Shown: positions 7,543-17,822, numbered from the stretch's first letter. The stretch is 64,000 bases of DNA from Pseudomonas fluorescens NCIMB 11764 (GCF_000293885.2 NZ_CP010945.1:1322001-1386000); one strand, 5' to 3'. Numbers and translations are program-made. The notes: generated from the sequence alone by a model not told the origin.

Positions 7543-8532
7543 TCAGCCAGAGATGATCCGGTTCTTGCCCTGGCGCTTCGCTTCATACATCGCCGCGTCC
7601 GCCCGGGCAAACAGGCTCTCGATGCTTTCATCCTCGGCGGTCAGGCTGGTCAAGCCCTGGCTGACGGTGATGCCGAACGTCTGCTGATCATGGCTGAAGG
7701 TCAATCGCTGAATCTCCCGTTGCAGACGCTCGGCCACTTGCATGGCCATGTCTGGCGCGCAGCCGGGAAACACCGCGGCAAATTCCTCACCGCCGATTCG
7801 TCCGAACACATCACCGCGACGCAACGCCTCGCGACCGGTCTCGGCAATGTGTTGCAGTACGTTGTCGCCTTCCGGGTGGCCGTAGGTGTCGTTGATCACC
7901 TTGAAGTCATCGATGTCCAGCAGCAGAAACGCCAGCGGTGCGCCCTGTTGGCGAGCCAGTTCGAATTCGCGGTGGGCACAGTCGAAGAAATGCCGGCGAT
8001 TGCTGCTCTTGGTCAAAACGTCGGTAGTGGCCAGGCGATGCAGCTCGCTTTCCATCTGTTTCTTGTCGGTGATGTCTTCGGCAATGCCGACGATGATCAC
8101 TGGCTGGCCCGGTTCGGCCTGACGGTTGATGAAGCACTTGTCACTGAGCCAGCGCACTTGGCCATCGGCGGCGATGATGCGGTACTCGCGGTCTTCGACA
8201 GCGCCTTTTTCCAGCACTTCGGCGAGGCTGCGCTCGGCGTACTCCAGATCGTCGGGGTAGATGCTGTCGCGCCACTGGTTGGAGTCGGACAGTAACAGAC
8301 CTGCGGAACGACCGAAGATCCGCTCATAGGCAGGGCTGACGTAGAGCACCTGGCGGGTTTCCCAGTTGAATGCCCAAAGCACCGCGTTCACGCTTACCAG
8401 CAGGGAACTGAATAGCTGTTCGCGTTCGCTCAGGCGTGCGACTTCGCCTTGGGCGTGCATCAGCGCCATCAGGGTTTGTGCGGCCTCGGGCCACTGGGGT
8501 AGGGATGAGTCTTGGAGGTTCTTGGTGACCAT
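7543..8532 (-). CDS. PAS-GGDEF diguanylate cyclase
   Basis: About 329 residues from the ATG at 8532 (a TTG at 8547 is possible). Residues about 40-160 form a PAS/PAC sensor (VLYVSPAYERIFGRS, then EYRIIAADGQVRWL and VGIAEDIT). The C-terminal 170 residues form a GGDEF domain: DIDDFKVINDTYGHPEGD and the active-site motif GRIGGEEFA, so c-di-GMP synthesis is expected. The RxxD inhibitory site five residues before GGEEF is not evident. No membrane segment is seen, so it is probably cytosolic. It belongs to a local cluster of cyclic-di-GMP genes with the GGDEF-EAL protein at 10.1 kb. Confidence 0.9.
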   Translation of the reverse strand: MVTKNLQDSSLPQWPEAAQTLMALMHAQGEVARLSEREQLFSSLLVSVNAVLWAFNWETRQVLYVSPAYERIFGRSAGLLLSDSNQWRDSIYPDDLEYAERSLAEVLEKGAVEDREYRIIAADGQVRWLSDKCFINRQAEPGQPVIIVGIAEDITDKKQMESELHRLATTDVLTKSSNRRHFFDCAHREFELARQQGAPLAFLLLDIDDFKVINDTYGHPEGDNVLQHIAETGREALRRGDVFGRIGGEEFAAVFPGCAPDMAMQVAERLQREIQRLTFSHDQQTFGITVSQGLTSLTAEDESIESLFARADAAMYEAKRQGKNRIISG

Positions 8533-8644
8533 CGACACAAATCTCAAAGGGCGTGCCGCGTATTGGACAGCGGTCGCAACAAAGCCCGCAGTAGTGGCGA
8601 AGTGTCTTTGAGATAGGGGATTTGGAGCTTAGTTCCCGCCCTGG

Positions 8645-8760
8645 GTGGCGAGGGGGCCTGCTCCCGCCGGGCGGTATTGGCGACGCGTTTTTTTGGTTAA
8701 AACGCGTCGTCAGGTTTTGCGTCTGCTGCGCAGCCGAGCGGGAGCAAGCTCCCTCGCCAC
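8645..8760. repeat. REPIN (GTGGCGAGG family)
   Basis: Inverted pair starting GTGGCGAGGGGG and ending in CTCCCTCGCCAC, with a CGGGAGCAAG-type arm and a variable centre containing AACGCGTCGTC. Confidence 0.85.
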
Positions 8761-8779
8761 AGAAAGCCCCTCAGCAGGG

Positions 8780-9964
8780 TCAGACAGCGGCAGGGCGCAG
8801 GGAGTAGGTTTTCAACTGATCGGCAAAGTCGCGCAGGGATTGAATCCCGCTGGCTTCGGCTTCGTGTACCCAATCCTTGATGGCGGCCAGCATGTCGTGA
8901 CCATTTGAGCTGGTCTTGACCCAGATCTGCTGCAAGGCCAGTCGTTTCTCGTAAATTACCTTCAGCGCCTGGCTGTGCTCGAGCATGGTCTGGATGCGTA
9001 CGTGGTGCTTGTCATCGAGCAGGCTGGTTTCCCGGGAGAGCAGGCGTTTGGCCCGATGGAACTGGTGACGGACCGAGTGATCGACCTTTTCCAGTTCCTG
9101 TTTGACCAGCGGTGCGATCACCAGTTTGCGGTACTGGGCCATGATCTGGAAGCGGTTGTTGAGGATGGCCATGGCGGTGTCCATGTCCAGGCTGCCTTTG
9201 CCTTCGACCCGGTGGGCAATCGGTGCAACCCGCTGAACCTTGGCCAGACGCAGGAAGCTGAAGACCTGGATCCACGCCCAGCCGAGGTCGAACTCCCACT
9301 TCTTCACCGACAGTTTTGCCGAGTTAGGGTAGGTGTGATGGTTGTTATGCAGTTCTTCGCCACCGATCAGGATGCCCCAGGGCACCAGGTTGGTCGCCGC
9401 ATCGCGGCATTCGAAGTTGCGGTAGCCGATGGCATGGCCCAGGCCATTGACCACGCCAGCGGCCCAGATTGGGATCCACATCATCTGGATGGCCCAGATG
9501 GTGATACCGATGGTGCCGAACAGCAGCAGGTCGATGACGCCCATGATTGCAACGCCCAGCAGCGGGAAACGGCTGTAGAGGTTGCGTTCGATCCAGTCTT
9601 CGGGGCAGTTCTTGCCGTAGATGCGCAGGGTCTCGGGGTTTTCCGCTTCGGCGCGGTACAGCTCGGCACCTTTGCGCAGAACGGTGGACAAGCCCTTGAT
9701 GACCGGGCTGTGCGGGTCATCGACGGTTTCGCATTTGGCGTGATGCTTGCGGTGGATGGCGGTCCACTCGCGGGTGTTCTGCGCCGTGGTCAGCCACAGC
9801 CAGAAGCGGAAGAAATGTTTCAGGCCAGCATTGAGCTCAAGGGAGCGATGGGCTGAATAACGATGCAGATAGACCGTGACGCCGATAATCGTGACGTGGG
9901 TCATCAGCAGGGTGACTGCCACCAGTGACCAGGGCGACAAGCCGAGAAAACCTTCGTACCACAT
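8780..9964 (-). CDS. Membrane fatty acid (acyl-CoA delta-9 type) desaturase
   Basis: A 394-residue integral membrane di-iron desaturase. The three histidine boxes are all present: HRYSAHR (about 34-40), HRKHHA (about 71-76) and HNNHHTYP (about 210-217), spaced as in stearoyl-CoA desaturases. Hydrophobic helices lie around 8-30 and 135-175. The C-terminal 120 residues are charged and helical, typical of the Pseudomonas DesA-type proteins. It would introduce a cis double bond into acyl chains and adjust membrane fluidity. It stands alone between signalling genes, and its promoter region (9965-10100) is AT-rich. Confidence 0.88.
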   Translation of the reverse strand: MWYEGFLGLSPWSLVAVTLLMTHVTIIGVTVYLHRYSAHRSLELNAGLKHFFRFWLWLTTAQNTREWTAIHRKHHAKCETVDDPHSPVIKGLSTVLRKGAELYRAEAENPETLRIYGKNCPEDWIERNLYSRFPLLGVAIMGVIDLLLFGTIGITIWAIQMMWIPIWAAGVVNGLGHAIGYRNFECRDAATNLVPWGILIGGEELHNNHHTYPNSAKLSVKKWEFDLGWAWIQVFSFLRLAKVQRVAPIAHRVEGKGSLDMDTAMAILNNRFQIMAQYRKLVIAPLVKQELEKVDHSVRHQFHRAKRLLSRETSLLDDKHHVRIQTMLEHSQALKVIYEKRLALQQIWVKTSSNGHDMLAAIKDWVHEAEASGIQSLRDFADQLKTYSLRPAAV

Positions 9965-10100
9965 AGGCTATAGGGCCCTCGAAAAAGAAAAAAACAGCCG
10001 TTGCATTATCACTAAGCCCACAGATAAAACCAGTCGCCCTTTCAGATAAGAGTGGCCGGATGTTTCTTTAACCTATAATTCGAATCCTTTTTGTAGGGAC

Positions 10101-12032
10101 ATGGACGGCCGAATGTCTGCCACCTATCGCGACGCTTTGCGTGCAGCGCTGCTTTACCTGTTGCTATCCGTAGTCTGGCTGCAGTTCAGTGGTTATTTAT
10201 TGAACAGCTTCTTCGATAGCTCCAACGAGCTACTGCGGTGGCAACTGATCAACGGTTACGCTTGGGTCTTACTCAGCACCGGGTTGATTTTTATCGCTCG
10301 AGCGCGATTGCTCCGTTGCCTGGGCTTCGGCGCCACCTTGCGTGAGCGCCATGAAGATCGTGAGCGTTTGCGTCAGGCCGCCGCCGTATTCGATTGCACC
10401 CGCGAAGGCGTGCTGGTCACCAATAGCAAGGGGGTGATCGTCCACGTAAACCGGGCGTTCATGGAAATCACCGGTTATTCGGATGAAGAAGTCCTGGGCC
10501 ACCAACCCAGCCTGTTCAAGTCAGGCCGTCACCCGGCGGCTTTCTACCAGGCGATGTTCGCGACACTGAACAGTTGCGGTGAATGGAGCGGTGAAATCTG
10601 GAACCGCCGCAAGAGCGGCGAAATCTACCCGCAATGGCAGACGATCCGCCTGATTCACGACGACCAGGGCCAGCTCAGTCATTACGTCGCCGTGTTTTCC
10701 GATATCAGCGCGATCAAGAACTCCGAACATGAACTCAAGCATCTGGCTCATCACGACCCGTTGACGGACTTGCCTAACCGGATGCTGTTCACTGACCGTA
10801 CCGAGCAGGCACTGACGTCGGCGCAACTGCACAAGCGTGGCTGTGCGTTGCTGATGATTGATCTGGATCATTTCAAGATGATCAACGACAGCCTTGGACA
10901 CACGGTCGGCGACCAGTTGCTCAAGGCCGTGGCCGAGCGATTGCAGGCCTTGCTTGGCCCGGAGATCACGTTGGCGCGACTGGGGGGGGATGAGTTCGCA
11001 GTGCTCGCCGAAAGCTGTCCGCAGTTGATGCAGGCCGCTGCGCTGGCGCAGCGGATCATCGATGGTCTCAAAGAGCCGTTCCTGATTGGCGAGCATCAAC
11101 TGTTCATCAATACCAGCATCGGTATCAGCCTGTTCCCCGGCGATGCCTTGAGCGCTGAACAGCTATTGCGTAACGCCGACTCGGCGCTGTTCAAGGCCAA
11201 AAGCGCCGGTCGCGATGGCTACGCCCTTTATACCGAGGAGCTGACAGCCCATGCCCAGAATAGGGTCGAGACTGCTGTAGAGCTGCGCCAGGCGCTGGAA
11301 CGGCAGGAGTTGCGCGTTTATTACCAGCCGGTTCACGACTTCAGGACCCGCCGCCTGGTTGGCGTCGAGGCGCTGGTGCGCTGGGAGCATCCGAAGCGCG
11401 GACTGGTGTCGCCGGCTGAATTCATTCCCATCGCCGAACGCACCGGGTTGATCGCAGAAATCGATACCTGGGTGATGCGCCAGGCTTGTCAGCAAATGTG
11501 CTTGTGGCAGCAGGCAGGTGTGGCGTTGTCGTTTGTCGCAGTGAACGTCTCGTCTCGATTGTTCGCTCGTCGTGAGCTCTTCCAGCAAGTGGCGAAGGTG
11601 CTGCACGAAACCGGGCTGGATCCGGCGTATCTGGAACTGGAAGTCACTGAGAGCGCGGTGATGGAAGACCCGGAAGTGGCGCTGGAGCAGATGCATCGAC
11701 TGCGCGAGCTGGGTGTGCGGCTGGCCATCGATGATTTCGGTACAGGCTATTCGTCGCTGCTGCGGCTCAAGCGTCTGCCGGTGCAGAAGCTCAAGATCGA
11801 TCAGGGTTTTGTCGCCGGTTTGCCGTGGGATGAGGATGACGTGGCGATCGTGCGAGTGATCATCGCGCTGGCGCAAAGCATGGGGATGCAGGTGCATGCC
11901 GAAGGCATCGAGCAGGTCGAGCAGGCGAGTTTCCTTCTTGAACAGAGTTGCGATCTGGGGCAAGGCTACTGGTTTGGACGGCCGGTGCCGGCCGAGCAGT
12001 TGGACTGGATGCACTCACCAATTATCAGCTAA
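10101..12032 (+). CDS. PAS-GGDEF-EAL c-di-GMP signalling protein
   Basis: A 643-residue membrane protein. Two hydrophobic segments (about 12-35 and 50-67) are followed by a PAS domain (about 90-205, VFDCTREGVLVTNSKG), a GGDEF domain (about 215-375, intact GGDEF in RLGGDEFAVLAE) and an EAL domain (about 395-635, intact EALVRW, and DDFGTGYSSL with the metal-binding acids). Both catalytic signatures are intact, so either synthesis or hydrolysis of c-di-GMP is possible; in such hybrids hydrolysis often dominates. A second ATG at 10113 (MSATYRD) is a possible start, since the ribosome site lies very close to the first. A TATAAT box is at 10074-10079. Confidence 0.92.
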   Translation: MDGRMSATYRDALRAALLYLLLSVVWLQFSGYLLNSFFDSSNELLRWQLINGYAWVLLSTGLIFIARARLLRCLGFGATLRERHEDRERLRQAAAVFDCTREGVLVTNSKGVIVHVNRAFMEITGYSDEEVLGHQPSLFKSGRHPAAFYQAMFATLNSCGEWSGEIWNRRKSGEIYPQWQTIRLIHDDQGQLSHYVAVFSDISAIKNSEHELKHLAHHDPLTDLPNRMLFTDRTEQALTSAQLHKRGCALLMIDLDHFKMINDSLGHTVGDQLLKAVAERLQALLGPEITLARLGGDEFAVLAESCPQLMQAAALAQRIIDGLKEPFLIGEHQLFINTSIGISLFPGDALSAEQLLRNADSALFKAKSAGRDGYALYTEELTAHAQNRVETAVELRQALERQELRVYYQPVHDFRTRRLVGVEALVRWEHPKRGLVSPAEFIPIAERTGLIAEIDTWVMRQACQQMCLWQQAGVALSFVAVNVSSRLFARRELFQQVAKVLHETGLDPAYLELEVTESAVMEDPEVALEQMHRLRELGVRLAIDDFGTGYSSLLRLKRLPVQKLKIDQGFVAGLPWDEDDVAIVRVIIALAQSMGMQVHAEGIEQVEQASFLLEQSCDLGQGYWFGRPVPAEQLDWMHSPIIS

Positions 12033-12051
12033 GTACGCGGCCTGCTTTTTG

Positions 12052-12141
12052 TGGCGAGGGGACTCGTCCCCGTTGGGTCGCGCAGCGGCCCATTTTTTTG
12101 CGTCTGCTGCGCAGCCGAACGGGGACAAGTCCCCTCGCCAC
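12052..12141. repeat. REPIN (GTGGCGAGG family, GGGGAC variant)
   Basis: GTGGCGAGGGGACTCGTCCCC is mirrored by GGGGACAAGTCCCCTCGCCAC, with GCGTCTGCTGCGCAGC in the centre. Confidence 0.85.
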
Positions 12142-12220
12142 AAGGATTTTGCCGGGTTCGAAAAATCGTAGTTCTGCACAAACCCTCGCACTGACGGTTT
12201 GTTTTTCTGGTTATATAAAC

Positions 12221-12245
12221 ATTCTTAAATAGTCTTTTTAAGAAT
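12221..12245. promoter_or_regulatory. AT-rich operator upstream of oscA
   Basis: A perfect 9-bp inverted repeat, ATTCTTAAA (12221-12229) and TTTAAGAAT (12237-12245), lies about 85 bp before oscA. The gene set suggests a sulfur-status LysR regulator such as CysB, but the protein that binds here is inferred. Confidence 0.5.
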
Positions 12246-12328
12246 ATCTGCACCTATCTACTATTGGTCTCACGCCGCAAGCAGTGCCGGACATTGCCAG
12301 GCGACCTCTCAGTCGAAGGAGCAGCACC

Positions 12329-12511
12329 ATGAGCGCATCCCTGCGTAGCGTTGACGGTCAAGACGAAGCCACCATCTTGCGCGAGATCCAGAGCGCCCTG
12401 CGCGATCTGCGGTTCGGCGCCGTGGAAATCACCGTACACAACGCTCAGGTGGTCCAGATCGAACGCAAGGAAAAATTTCGTTTGCAGAACCCGAGCAACA
12501 AACCGAGCTGA
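12329..12511 (+). CDS. oscA: OscA-type small protein (DUF2292)
   Basis: A 60-residue protein of the DUF2292 family, recognised by length, the [20 protein letters not shown] segment and its place directly before sbp-cysTWA. In other Pseudomonas oscA is needed for growth on organosulfur compounds and for chromate tolerance, through sulfur supply. The ATG at 12329 follows AAGGAG; an upstream in-frame ATG lacks a ribosome site. An AT-rich palindrome upstream is a likely control site. The biochemical function is unknown. Confidence 0.85.
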   Translation: MSASLRSVDGQDEATILREIQSALRDLRFGAVEITVHNAQVVQIERKEKFRLQNPSNKPS

Positions 12512-12579
12512 ACAACCGGCAACCCGATTCCCGCAACCATAAAAAAGCCAACACACCCCGAATTCCAGGAGCTTTCACC

Positions 12580-13593
12580 ATGTCGTCGATTCGTCATTTC
12601 GCTTTGGCCGCCCTGGCCAGTGCCCTTTTTGCGGGTTCCGCGGTTGCCAAGGATTACGAGCTGCTCAATGTGTCTTACGACCCGACGCGTGAGCTGTATC
12701 AGGATTACAACGCAGAGTTCGTGAAGTTCTGGCAGAAGGATCACGCCGGTGACACTGTGAAAATCCAGCAGTCCCACGGTGGTTCGGGCAAGCAGGGCCG
12801 TGCGGTGATCGACGGCCTGCGCGCCGACGTGGTAACCCTGGCCCTGGCCGGTGACATCGATGAAATCGCCAAGCTCGGCAAGACCCTGCCGGCGGACTGG
12901 CAGAAGCGTTTGCCGGAAGCGAGCACGCCGTACACCTCGACCATCGTGTTCCTGGTGCGCAAGGGCAACCCTAAAGGCATCAAGGACTGGGGCGACCTGG
13001 TCAAGAACGACGTGTCGGTCATCACCCCGAACCCGAAAACCTCCGGCGGCGCTCGCTGGAATTTCCTCGCGGCCTGGGCCTATGGTCTGAAAGCCAGCGG
13101 CGGCGACGAGGCCAAAGCCAAGGAATACGTACAAACCCTGTTCAAGCACGTGCCAGTGCTGGACACCGGTGCTCGCGGTTCGACCATCACCTTCGTCAAC
13201 AACGGTCAGGGTGACGTGTTGCTGGCCTGGGAAAACGAAGCCTTCCTGGCCCTGAAAGAAGACGGTGGCGCCGACAAGTTCGACATCGTCGTGCCTTCGC
13301 TGTCGATCCTTGCCGAGCCGCCAGTCGCCGTCGTCGACAAGAATGCCGAGAAGAAAGGCAACGAACAGATCGCCGAAGCGTACCTCAAGCACCTGTACAG
13401 CCCGGCCGGTCAGGAAATCGCGGCGAAAAACTTCTATCGTCCACGTGACAAGGATGTCGCCGCGAAGTACGCCCAGCAGTTCCCGAAACTGGAGCTGGTG
13501 ACCATCGACAAGGACTTCGGCGGCTGGAAAACCGCGCAGCCGAAATTCTTCAATGACGGTGGCGTGTTCGACCAGATCTACCAGGCGCAGTAA
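12580..13593 (+). CDS. sbp: Sulfate/thiosulfate-binding periplasmic protein
   Basis: A 337-residue ABC substrate-binding protein that delivers sulfate to CysTWA. Signal peptide about 1-23 (hydrophobic core [14 protein letters not shown], cleavage after AVA-K). Family motifs: [17 protein letters not shown] at the mature N terminus, [31 protein letters not shown] and [13 protein letters not shown]. The ATG follows CAGGAG. It is 68 bp after oscA. A small hairpin follows before cysT, which may lower expression of the permease relative to the abundant binding protein. Confidence 0.94.
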   Translation: MSSIRHFALAALASALFAGSAVAKDYELLNVSYDPTRELYQDYNAEFVKFWQKDHAGDTVKIQQSHGGSGKQGRAVIDGLRADVVTLALAGDIDEIAKLGKTLPADWQKRLPEASTPYTSTIVFLVRKGNPKGIKDWGDLVKNDVSVITPNPKTSGGARWNFLAAWAYGLKASGGDEAKAKEYVQTLFKHVPVLDTGARGSTITFVNNGQGDVLLAWENEAFLALKEDGGADKFDIVVPSLSILAEPPVAVVDKNAEKKGNEQIAEAYLKHLYSPAGQEIAAKNFYRPRDKDVAAKYAQQFPKLELVTIDKDFGGWKTAQPKFFNDGGVFDQIYQAQ

Positions 13594-13615
13594 TCTGCTG
13601 TAGGTCATAAACGAG

Positions 13616-13639
13616 CCCCGATTTGACCGTCGGGGTTTT
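13616..13639 (+). terminator. Weak hairpin between sbp and cysT
   Basis: CCCCGA (13616-13621) pairs with TCGGGG (13630-13635), followed by four T residues. It probably gives partial termination, keeping binding protein in excess over permease. Confidence 0.55.
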
Positions 13640-13663
13640 GCGCGTTCTCAACCAAGGACTTTT

Positions 13664-14482
13664 ATGTCGCGTCGTATCTCCCCCGTCATACCCGGCTTCG
13701 GGCTGACGCTGGGCTACACCTTGGTGTACCTCAGCCTGATTGTGCTCATTCCACTGGCGGCGATGTTCGTGCATGCCGCCCAACTCACCTGGGATCAGTT
13801 CTGGGCAATCATCTCGGCGCCCCGCGTGTGGGCGGCGTTGAAGCTGAGCTTCGGCACCGCGCTCTTTGCCGCGATCATCAACGGCATCATCGGCACGCTG
13901 CTGGCCTGGGTGCTGGTGCGCTACACCTTCCCCGGTCGCAAGATCATCGATGCGATGATCGATCTGCCCTTCGCATTGCCCACGGCCGTGGCCGGTATCG
14001 CGCTGACCGCGTTGTACGCCCCGACCGGGCTGGTGGGTCAGTTCGCGGCGGACCTTGGCTTCAAGATCGCGTATACCCCCCTCGGCATCACGCTGGCGCT
14101 GACTTTTGTAACCCTTCCATTCGTAGTACGTACGGTACAGCCAGTACTGGCCGATATCCCCCGTGAAGTGGAAGAGGCGGCGGCGTGCCTTGGTGCAAAA
14201 CCGTTGCAGGTTTTCCGTCATATCCTGGTGCCCGCGCTGCTGCCCGCCTGGTTGACCGGTTTCGCATTGGCCTTTGCCCGCGGGGTCGGCGAGTACGGCT
14301 CGGTGATATTCATCGCCGGCAACATGCCGATGAAAACCGAGATCCTGCCGCTGCTGATCATGGTCAAGCTCGACCAGTACGATTACACCGGCGCTACCTC
14401 CATTGGTGTACTGATGCTGGTGGTTTCCTTCGTCCTGTTGCTGCTGATCAACTTGCTGCAACGCCGCATCGAAACCCCATAA
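13664..14482 (+). CDS. cysT: Sulfate/thiosulfate ABC permease CysT (CysU)
   Basis: A 272-residue inner-membrane permease with about six hydrophobic helices (first at about 12-35). The ATPase-contact (EAA) loop is seen as [20 protein letters not shown], followed by the permease consensus up to [12 protein letters not shown], which is typical for sulfate permeases. AAGGA lies 7-8 bp before the ATG. cysW follows after 13 bp. It pairs with CysW to form the channel driven by CysA. Confidence 0.94.
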   Translation: MSRRISPVIPGFGLTLGYTLVYLSLIVLIPLAAMFVHAAQLTWDQFWAIISAPRVWAALKLSFGTALFAAIINGIIGTLLAWVLVRYTFPGRKIIDAMIDLPFALPTAVAGIALTALYAPTGLVGQFAADLGFKIAYTPLGITLALTFVTLPFVVRTVQPVLADIPREVEEAAACLGAKPLQVFRHILVPALLPAWLTGFALAFARGVGEYGSVIFIAGNMPMKTEILPLLIMVKLDQYDYTGATSIGVLMLVVSFVLLLLINLLQRRIETP

Positions 14483-14495
14483 GGAGGCGCGAACC

Positions 14496-15368
14496 ATGTC
14501 CCAATCGTCTATTGCGGCCGCCTCTTCGGCCAACGCTGCCCGCCGTGGCAGTGCCACGTCGCGGCGAATCCTGATCGGCCTGTGCTGGCTGGTCTTCATC
14601 CTGTTTTTGGTGTTGCCGCTGTTTATCGTCGTGTCCCAAGGGCTGAAGAACGGCCTGGGCGCGTTCTTCACCGCGATCTTCGAACCGGATGCCTTGTCCG
14701 CATTGAAGCTCACGGTGATCGCCGTGCTGATTTCGGTGCCGCTGAACCTGGTGTTCGGTGTCAGCGCCGCGTGGTGCGTGAGCAAGTACTCGTTCCGTGG
14801 CAAGAGCATGCTGGTGACCCTGATCGACTTGCCGTTCTCGGTGTCGCCGGTCATCGCCGGTCTGGTCTACGTGCTGATGTTCGGCGCGCAGGGTTTTTTC
14901 GGCCCGTGGCTGCAGGATCACGACATTCAGATCGTCTTCGCCTTGCCGGGCATCGTGCTGGCGACGATTTTCGTCACCGTGCCCTTCGTGGCCCGCGAGC
15001 TGATCCCGCTGATGCAGGAACAAGGCACTCAGGAAGAAGAGGCCGCGCGCCTTCTCGGCGCCAATGGCTGGCAGATGTTCTGGCACGTCACCGTTCCCAA
15101 TATCAAATGGGGCCTGATCTACGGCGTGGTGCTGTGCACGGCGCGGGCGATGGGTGAATTCGGGGCGGTGTCGGTGGTTTCCGGGCACATTCGCGGGGTG
15201 ACCAACACCTTGCCGCTGCACGTCGAGATCCTCTACAACGAATACAACCACGTGGCCGCGTTCGCCGTGGCGAGCCTGTTGCTGATCCTGGCGCTCTTCA
15301 TCCTGCTGGCCAAGCAGTGGAGCGAAAACCGTATTAACCGTCTGCGCGCCAGCGCCGCGGAGGAATAA
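14496..15368 (+). CDS. cysW: Sulfate/thiosulfate ABC permease CysW
   Basis: A 290-residue permease partner of CysT. The EAA-type loop is [20 protein letters not shown], and [18 protein letters not shown] is typical of CysW. There are about six hydrophobic segments and a polar N-terminal tail of about 25 residues. AAGGAGG lies 8 bp before the ATG. cysA starts 3 bp after its stop, so the two are almost certainly translated together. Confidence 0.94.
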   Translation: MSQSSIAAASSANAARRGSATSRRILIGLCWLVFILFLVLPLFIVVSQGLKNGLGAFFTAIFEPDALSALKLTVIAVLISVPLNLVFGVSAAWCVSKYSFRGKSMLVTLIDLPFSVSPVIAGLVYVLMFGAQGFFGPWLQDHDIQIVFALPGIVLATIFVTVPFVARELIPLMQEQGTQEEEAARLLGANGWQMFWHVTVPNIKWGLIYGVVLCTARAMGEFGAVSVVSGHIRGVTNTLPLHVEILYNEYNHVAAFAVASLLLILALFILLAKQWSENRINRLRASAAEE

Positions 15369-15371
15369 TTC

Positions 15372-16361
15372 ATGTCGATCGAAGTGCGTAACGTCAGCAA
15401 GAATTTCAATGCGTTCAAGGCGCTCAATGACATCAGCCTGGACATTCAAAGCGGCGAACTCGTGGCGCTGCTTGGCCCGTCGGGTTGCGGCAAGACCACG
15501 CTGCTGCGGATCATCGCCGGTCTGGAAACCCCGGATCAGGGCAGCATCGTGTTCCACGGTGAGGACGTTTCCGGCCACGATGTGCGTGATCGCAACGTCG
15601 GTTTCGTGTTCCAGCACTACGCGTTGTTCCGCCACATGACGGTGTTCGACAACGTCGCGTTCGGCCTGCGCATGAAACCGAAAAACCAGCGTCCGACGGA
15701 AAGCCAGATCGCGGTGAAAGTCCATGAGTTGCTGAACATGGTGCAACTGGATTGGCTGTCGGATCGCTACCCGGAACAACTCTCCGGTGGTCAACGTCAG
15801 CGTATCGCGCTGGCTCGTGCCTTGGCGGTAGAGCCGAAAGTCCTGCTGCTCGACGAACCCTTCGGCGCACTCGACGCCAAGGTGCGTAAAGAACTGCGCC
15901 GCTGGCTCGCGCGCTTGCACGAGGACATCAACCTGACCTCGGTGTTCGTGACCCACGACCAGGAAGAAGCGATGGAAGTCGCCGACCGCATCGTGGTGAT
16001 GAACAAAGGCGTGATCGAGCAGATCGGCTCACCGGGCGACGTCTACGAGAACCCGGCCAGCGATTTCGTTTATCACTTCCTCGGTGATTCCAACCGTCTG
16101 CATCTGGGCGAAGACAACCACGTGCTGTTCCGTCCGCACGAAGTTTCGCTGTCGCGGCATGAGCTGGATGATCACCACGCTGCCGAGGTGCGCGATATCC
16201 GTCCGCTGGGCGCGACGACCCGGGTGACGTTGAAGGTTGAAGGCCAGAGCGAACTGATCGAAGCGGAAGTGGTGAAGGATCACGACAGCCTGATCGGCTT
16301 GGCGAAGGGCGAAACCTTGTTCTTCAAACCGAAGGTCTGGCAGAAAGTCGCCAACATCTAA
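15372..16361 (+). CDS. cysA: Sulfate/thiosulfate ABC transporter ATPase
   Basis: A 329-residue ATPase. Walker [10 protein letters not shown] (about 36-44), Q-loop in FVFQHYALF, signature LSGGQRQR, Walker [13 protein letters not shown] and switch His in VTHDQEEA. The C-terminal 90 residues (from about [12 protein letters not shown]) form the TOBE-like regulatory domain found in CysA. It ends the oscA-sbp-cysTWA set, and a REP pair follows directly. Confidence 0.95.
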   Translation: MSIEVRNVSKNFNAFKALNDISLDIQSGELVALLGPSGCGKTTLLRIIAGLETPDQGSIVFHGEDVSGHDVRDRNVGFVFQHYALFRHMTVFDNVAFGLRMKPKNQRPTESQIAVKVHELLNMVQLDWLSDRYPEQLSGGQRQRIALARALAVEPKVLLLDEPFGALDAKVRKELRRWLARLHEDINLTSVFVTHDQEEAMEVADRIVVMNKGVIEQIGSPGDVYENPASDFVYHFLGDSNRLHLGEDNHVLFRPHEVSLSRHELDDHHAAEVRDIRPLGATTRVTLKVEGQSELIEAEVVKDHDSLIGLAKGETLFFKPKVWQKVANI

Positions 16362-16370
16362 AGCAAAAGC

Positions 16371-16456
16371 TTCGCGAGCAAGCCCGCTCCACATTTAGTT
16401 GATGTCGTACACATAATTTGTGCTCGACGCAGACTTAATGTGGGCTTGCTCGCGAA
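16371..16456. repeat. REP pair (TTCGCGAGCAAGCCC family)
   Basis: TTCGCGAGCAAGCCC at the left is mirrored by GGGCTTGCTCGCGAA at the right, between the convergent ends of cysA and the Mpo1-like gene. Confidence 0.85.
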
Positions 16457-16462
16457 AGCGAT

Positions 16463-16981
16463 CTACGCAGCAGCGCGATTCGGATTTATCCGCACACCCC
16501 CAACCCGCGCCTCGATCTGCTCTTTCAGATCCCGTCGCATCCCCAACAAAAACGCCAGCTCAACCACCACAAACAACGGCCCGACAATCAGCCCCGTCAC
16601 ATCATCGACAAACGCCGGTTTGCGTCCTTCGTAATGATGCCCGACAAACTGAATCGCCCAACCGATCACGAACATCCCGACACCGCTCGCCAGCCACACC
16701 AGCGTGCTTTGCTGTGCCAGCACCTGACCTGCCCAAATGCATAGACTGAGCAACACCGTCATCAACGCGCCAAGACGCACTTCCAGGCGCAGGTAGAACC
16801 AGGCCGACGCCAGCGCCACCAACACCGCCGGTGAAAGCCAGCCTCCGGCCCATTGTGGACGGGAGAGCAACACCGCCACGGCCACGACAATCAGCGGAAT
16901 ACCGATAAAGTGGCTGGCGATATTGCGCGGGTCACGGTGGTAAGCGGCGTATTGACTGAGATGGTCAACGAGGCTTTTCAT
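16463..16981 (-). CDS. Mpo1-like (DUF962) membrane protein
   Basis: A 172-residue protein from the ATG at 16981, chosen for AGGAGGA 6 bp upstream. It matches the DUF962/Mpo1-like family: YAAYHRDPRNIASHFIGIPLI near the N terminus and IQFVGHHYEGRKPAFVDD in the middle, the His-bearing motifs that define the family, with four hydrophobic helices. Yeast Mpo1 is an Fe(II) dioxygenase that removes one carbon from 2-hydroxy fatty acids; bacterial members are mostly uncharacterised, so that reaction is only a possibility here. It diverges from the Crp/Fnr gene. Confidence 0.8.
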   Translation of the reverse strand: MKSLVDHLSQYAAYHRDPRNIASHFIGIPLIVVAVAVLLSRPQWAGGWLSPAVLVALASAWFYLRLEVRLGALMTVLLSLCIWAGQVLAQQSTLVWLASGVGMFVIGWAIQFVGHHYEGRKPAFVDDVTGLIVGPLFVVVELAFLLGMRRDLKEQIEARVGGVRINPNRAAA

Positions 16982-17065
16982 TGTTATTCCTCCTGTAGGG
17001 TGATTGATCATGCCCCGGGTTCACCTCTCGCTCTGTCAGCCAGGCGACAATCTCCAGGAGTTTTG

Positions 17066-17752
17066 ATGGACATGCAGGTTTGGCGTTCGCGCCTGATGAC
17101 GGGGCAATGGTTCAGCCATTTACCTGCTCCCTTACAGGATAGTCTGCTGGCTGCGGCCAAGGTGCGGCGCCTGTCATCGGGGCAGCGGCTGTTCCAGCGC
17201 GGTGATCCGCCGTGTGGCCTGTACGCCGTGCTCGAAGGTGCGGTGCGCATCGGCGCGGTGAGCGAGCAAGGTAAGGAGGCACTGCTGAGCCTGGTGGAGT
17301 CGCCGCACTGGTTCGGTGAAATCTGTCTGTTCGACGGTCAGCCGCGCACCCACGATGCGTTTGGTCTGGGTCAGTGCATCCTGTTGCACATCCCGCAAAC
17401 GGCGCTGCTGGCCATGCTGGATGAGCAACCGGTGTACTGGCGGCAACTGGCATTGCTGATGAGCCAGAAACTGCGCCTGACCTTCATCAACCTCGAACAG
17501 CTGAGCCTGATGCCGGCGCCTGCACGGTTGGCGCATCGTTTGCTGATGATCGCCAAGGGCTACGGCGAAATCGACCCGCCACGACGGGTGTTGCAACTGC
17601 CGCAGGAACAACTGGCTTCAATGTTGTCGCTGTCACGCCAGACCACCAATCAGCTCCTCAAGGAGTTACAAGGCCAGGGGATTCTGAATTTGAAGTACGG
17701 CGAGATCGAAATTCTGGATGCCGAGCGGTTGCGGGCGTTGGCGATTTTTTGA
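17066..17752 (+). CDS. Crp/Fnr family transcriptional regulator
   Basis: A 228-residue regulator. The cyclic-nucleotide-binding-like fold spans about 20-140 (LFQRGDPPCGLYAVLEGAVRIG, then GEICLFDGQPRTHDA). A helix-turn-helix lies at about 185-215 (QEQLASMLSLSRQTTNQLLKELQGQGIL). No Fnr-type N-terminal cysteine cluster is present, so it is not an oxygen sensor of that type. CAGGAG precedes the ATG. Neighbours suggest no clear target. It is followed by a receiver-only protein. Confidence 0.87.
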   Translation: MDMQVWRSRLMTGQWFSHLPAPLQDSLLAAAKVRRLSSGQRLFQRGDPPCGLYAVLEGAVRIGAVSEQGKEALLSLVESPHWFGEICLFDGQPRTHDAFGLGQCILLHIPQTALLAMLDEQPVYWRQLALLMSQKLRLTFINLEQLSLMPAPARLAHRLLMIAKGYGEIDPPRRVLQLPQEQLASMLSLSRQTTNQLLKELQGQGILNLKYGEIEILDAERLRALAIF

Positions 17753-17822
17753 AACACGGCGTTATTGGTGGGCTTTGTCCGCGAACGCGCCTAGCCTGTG
17801 ACGACGACAATCGAGGTGTGCC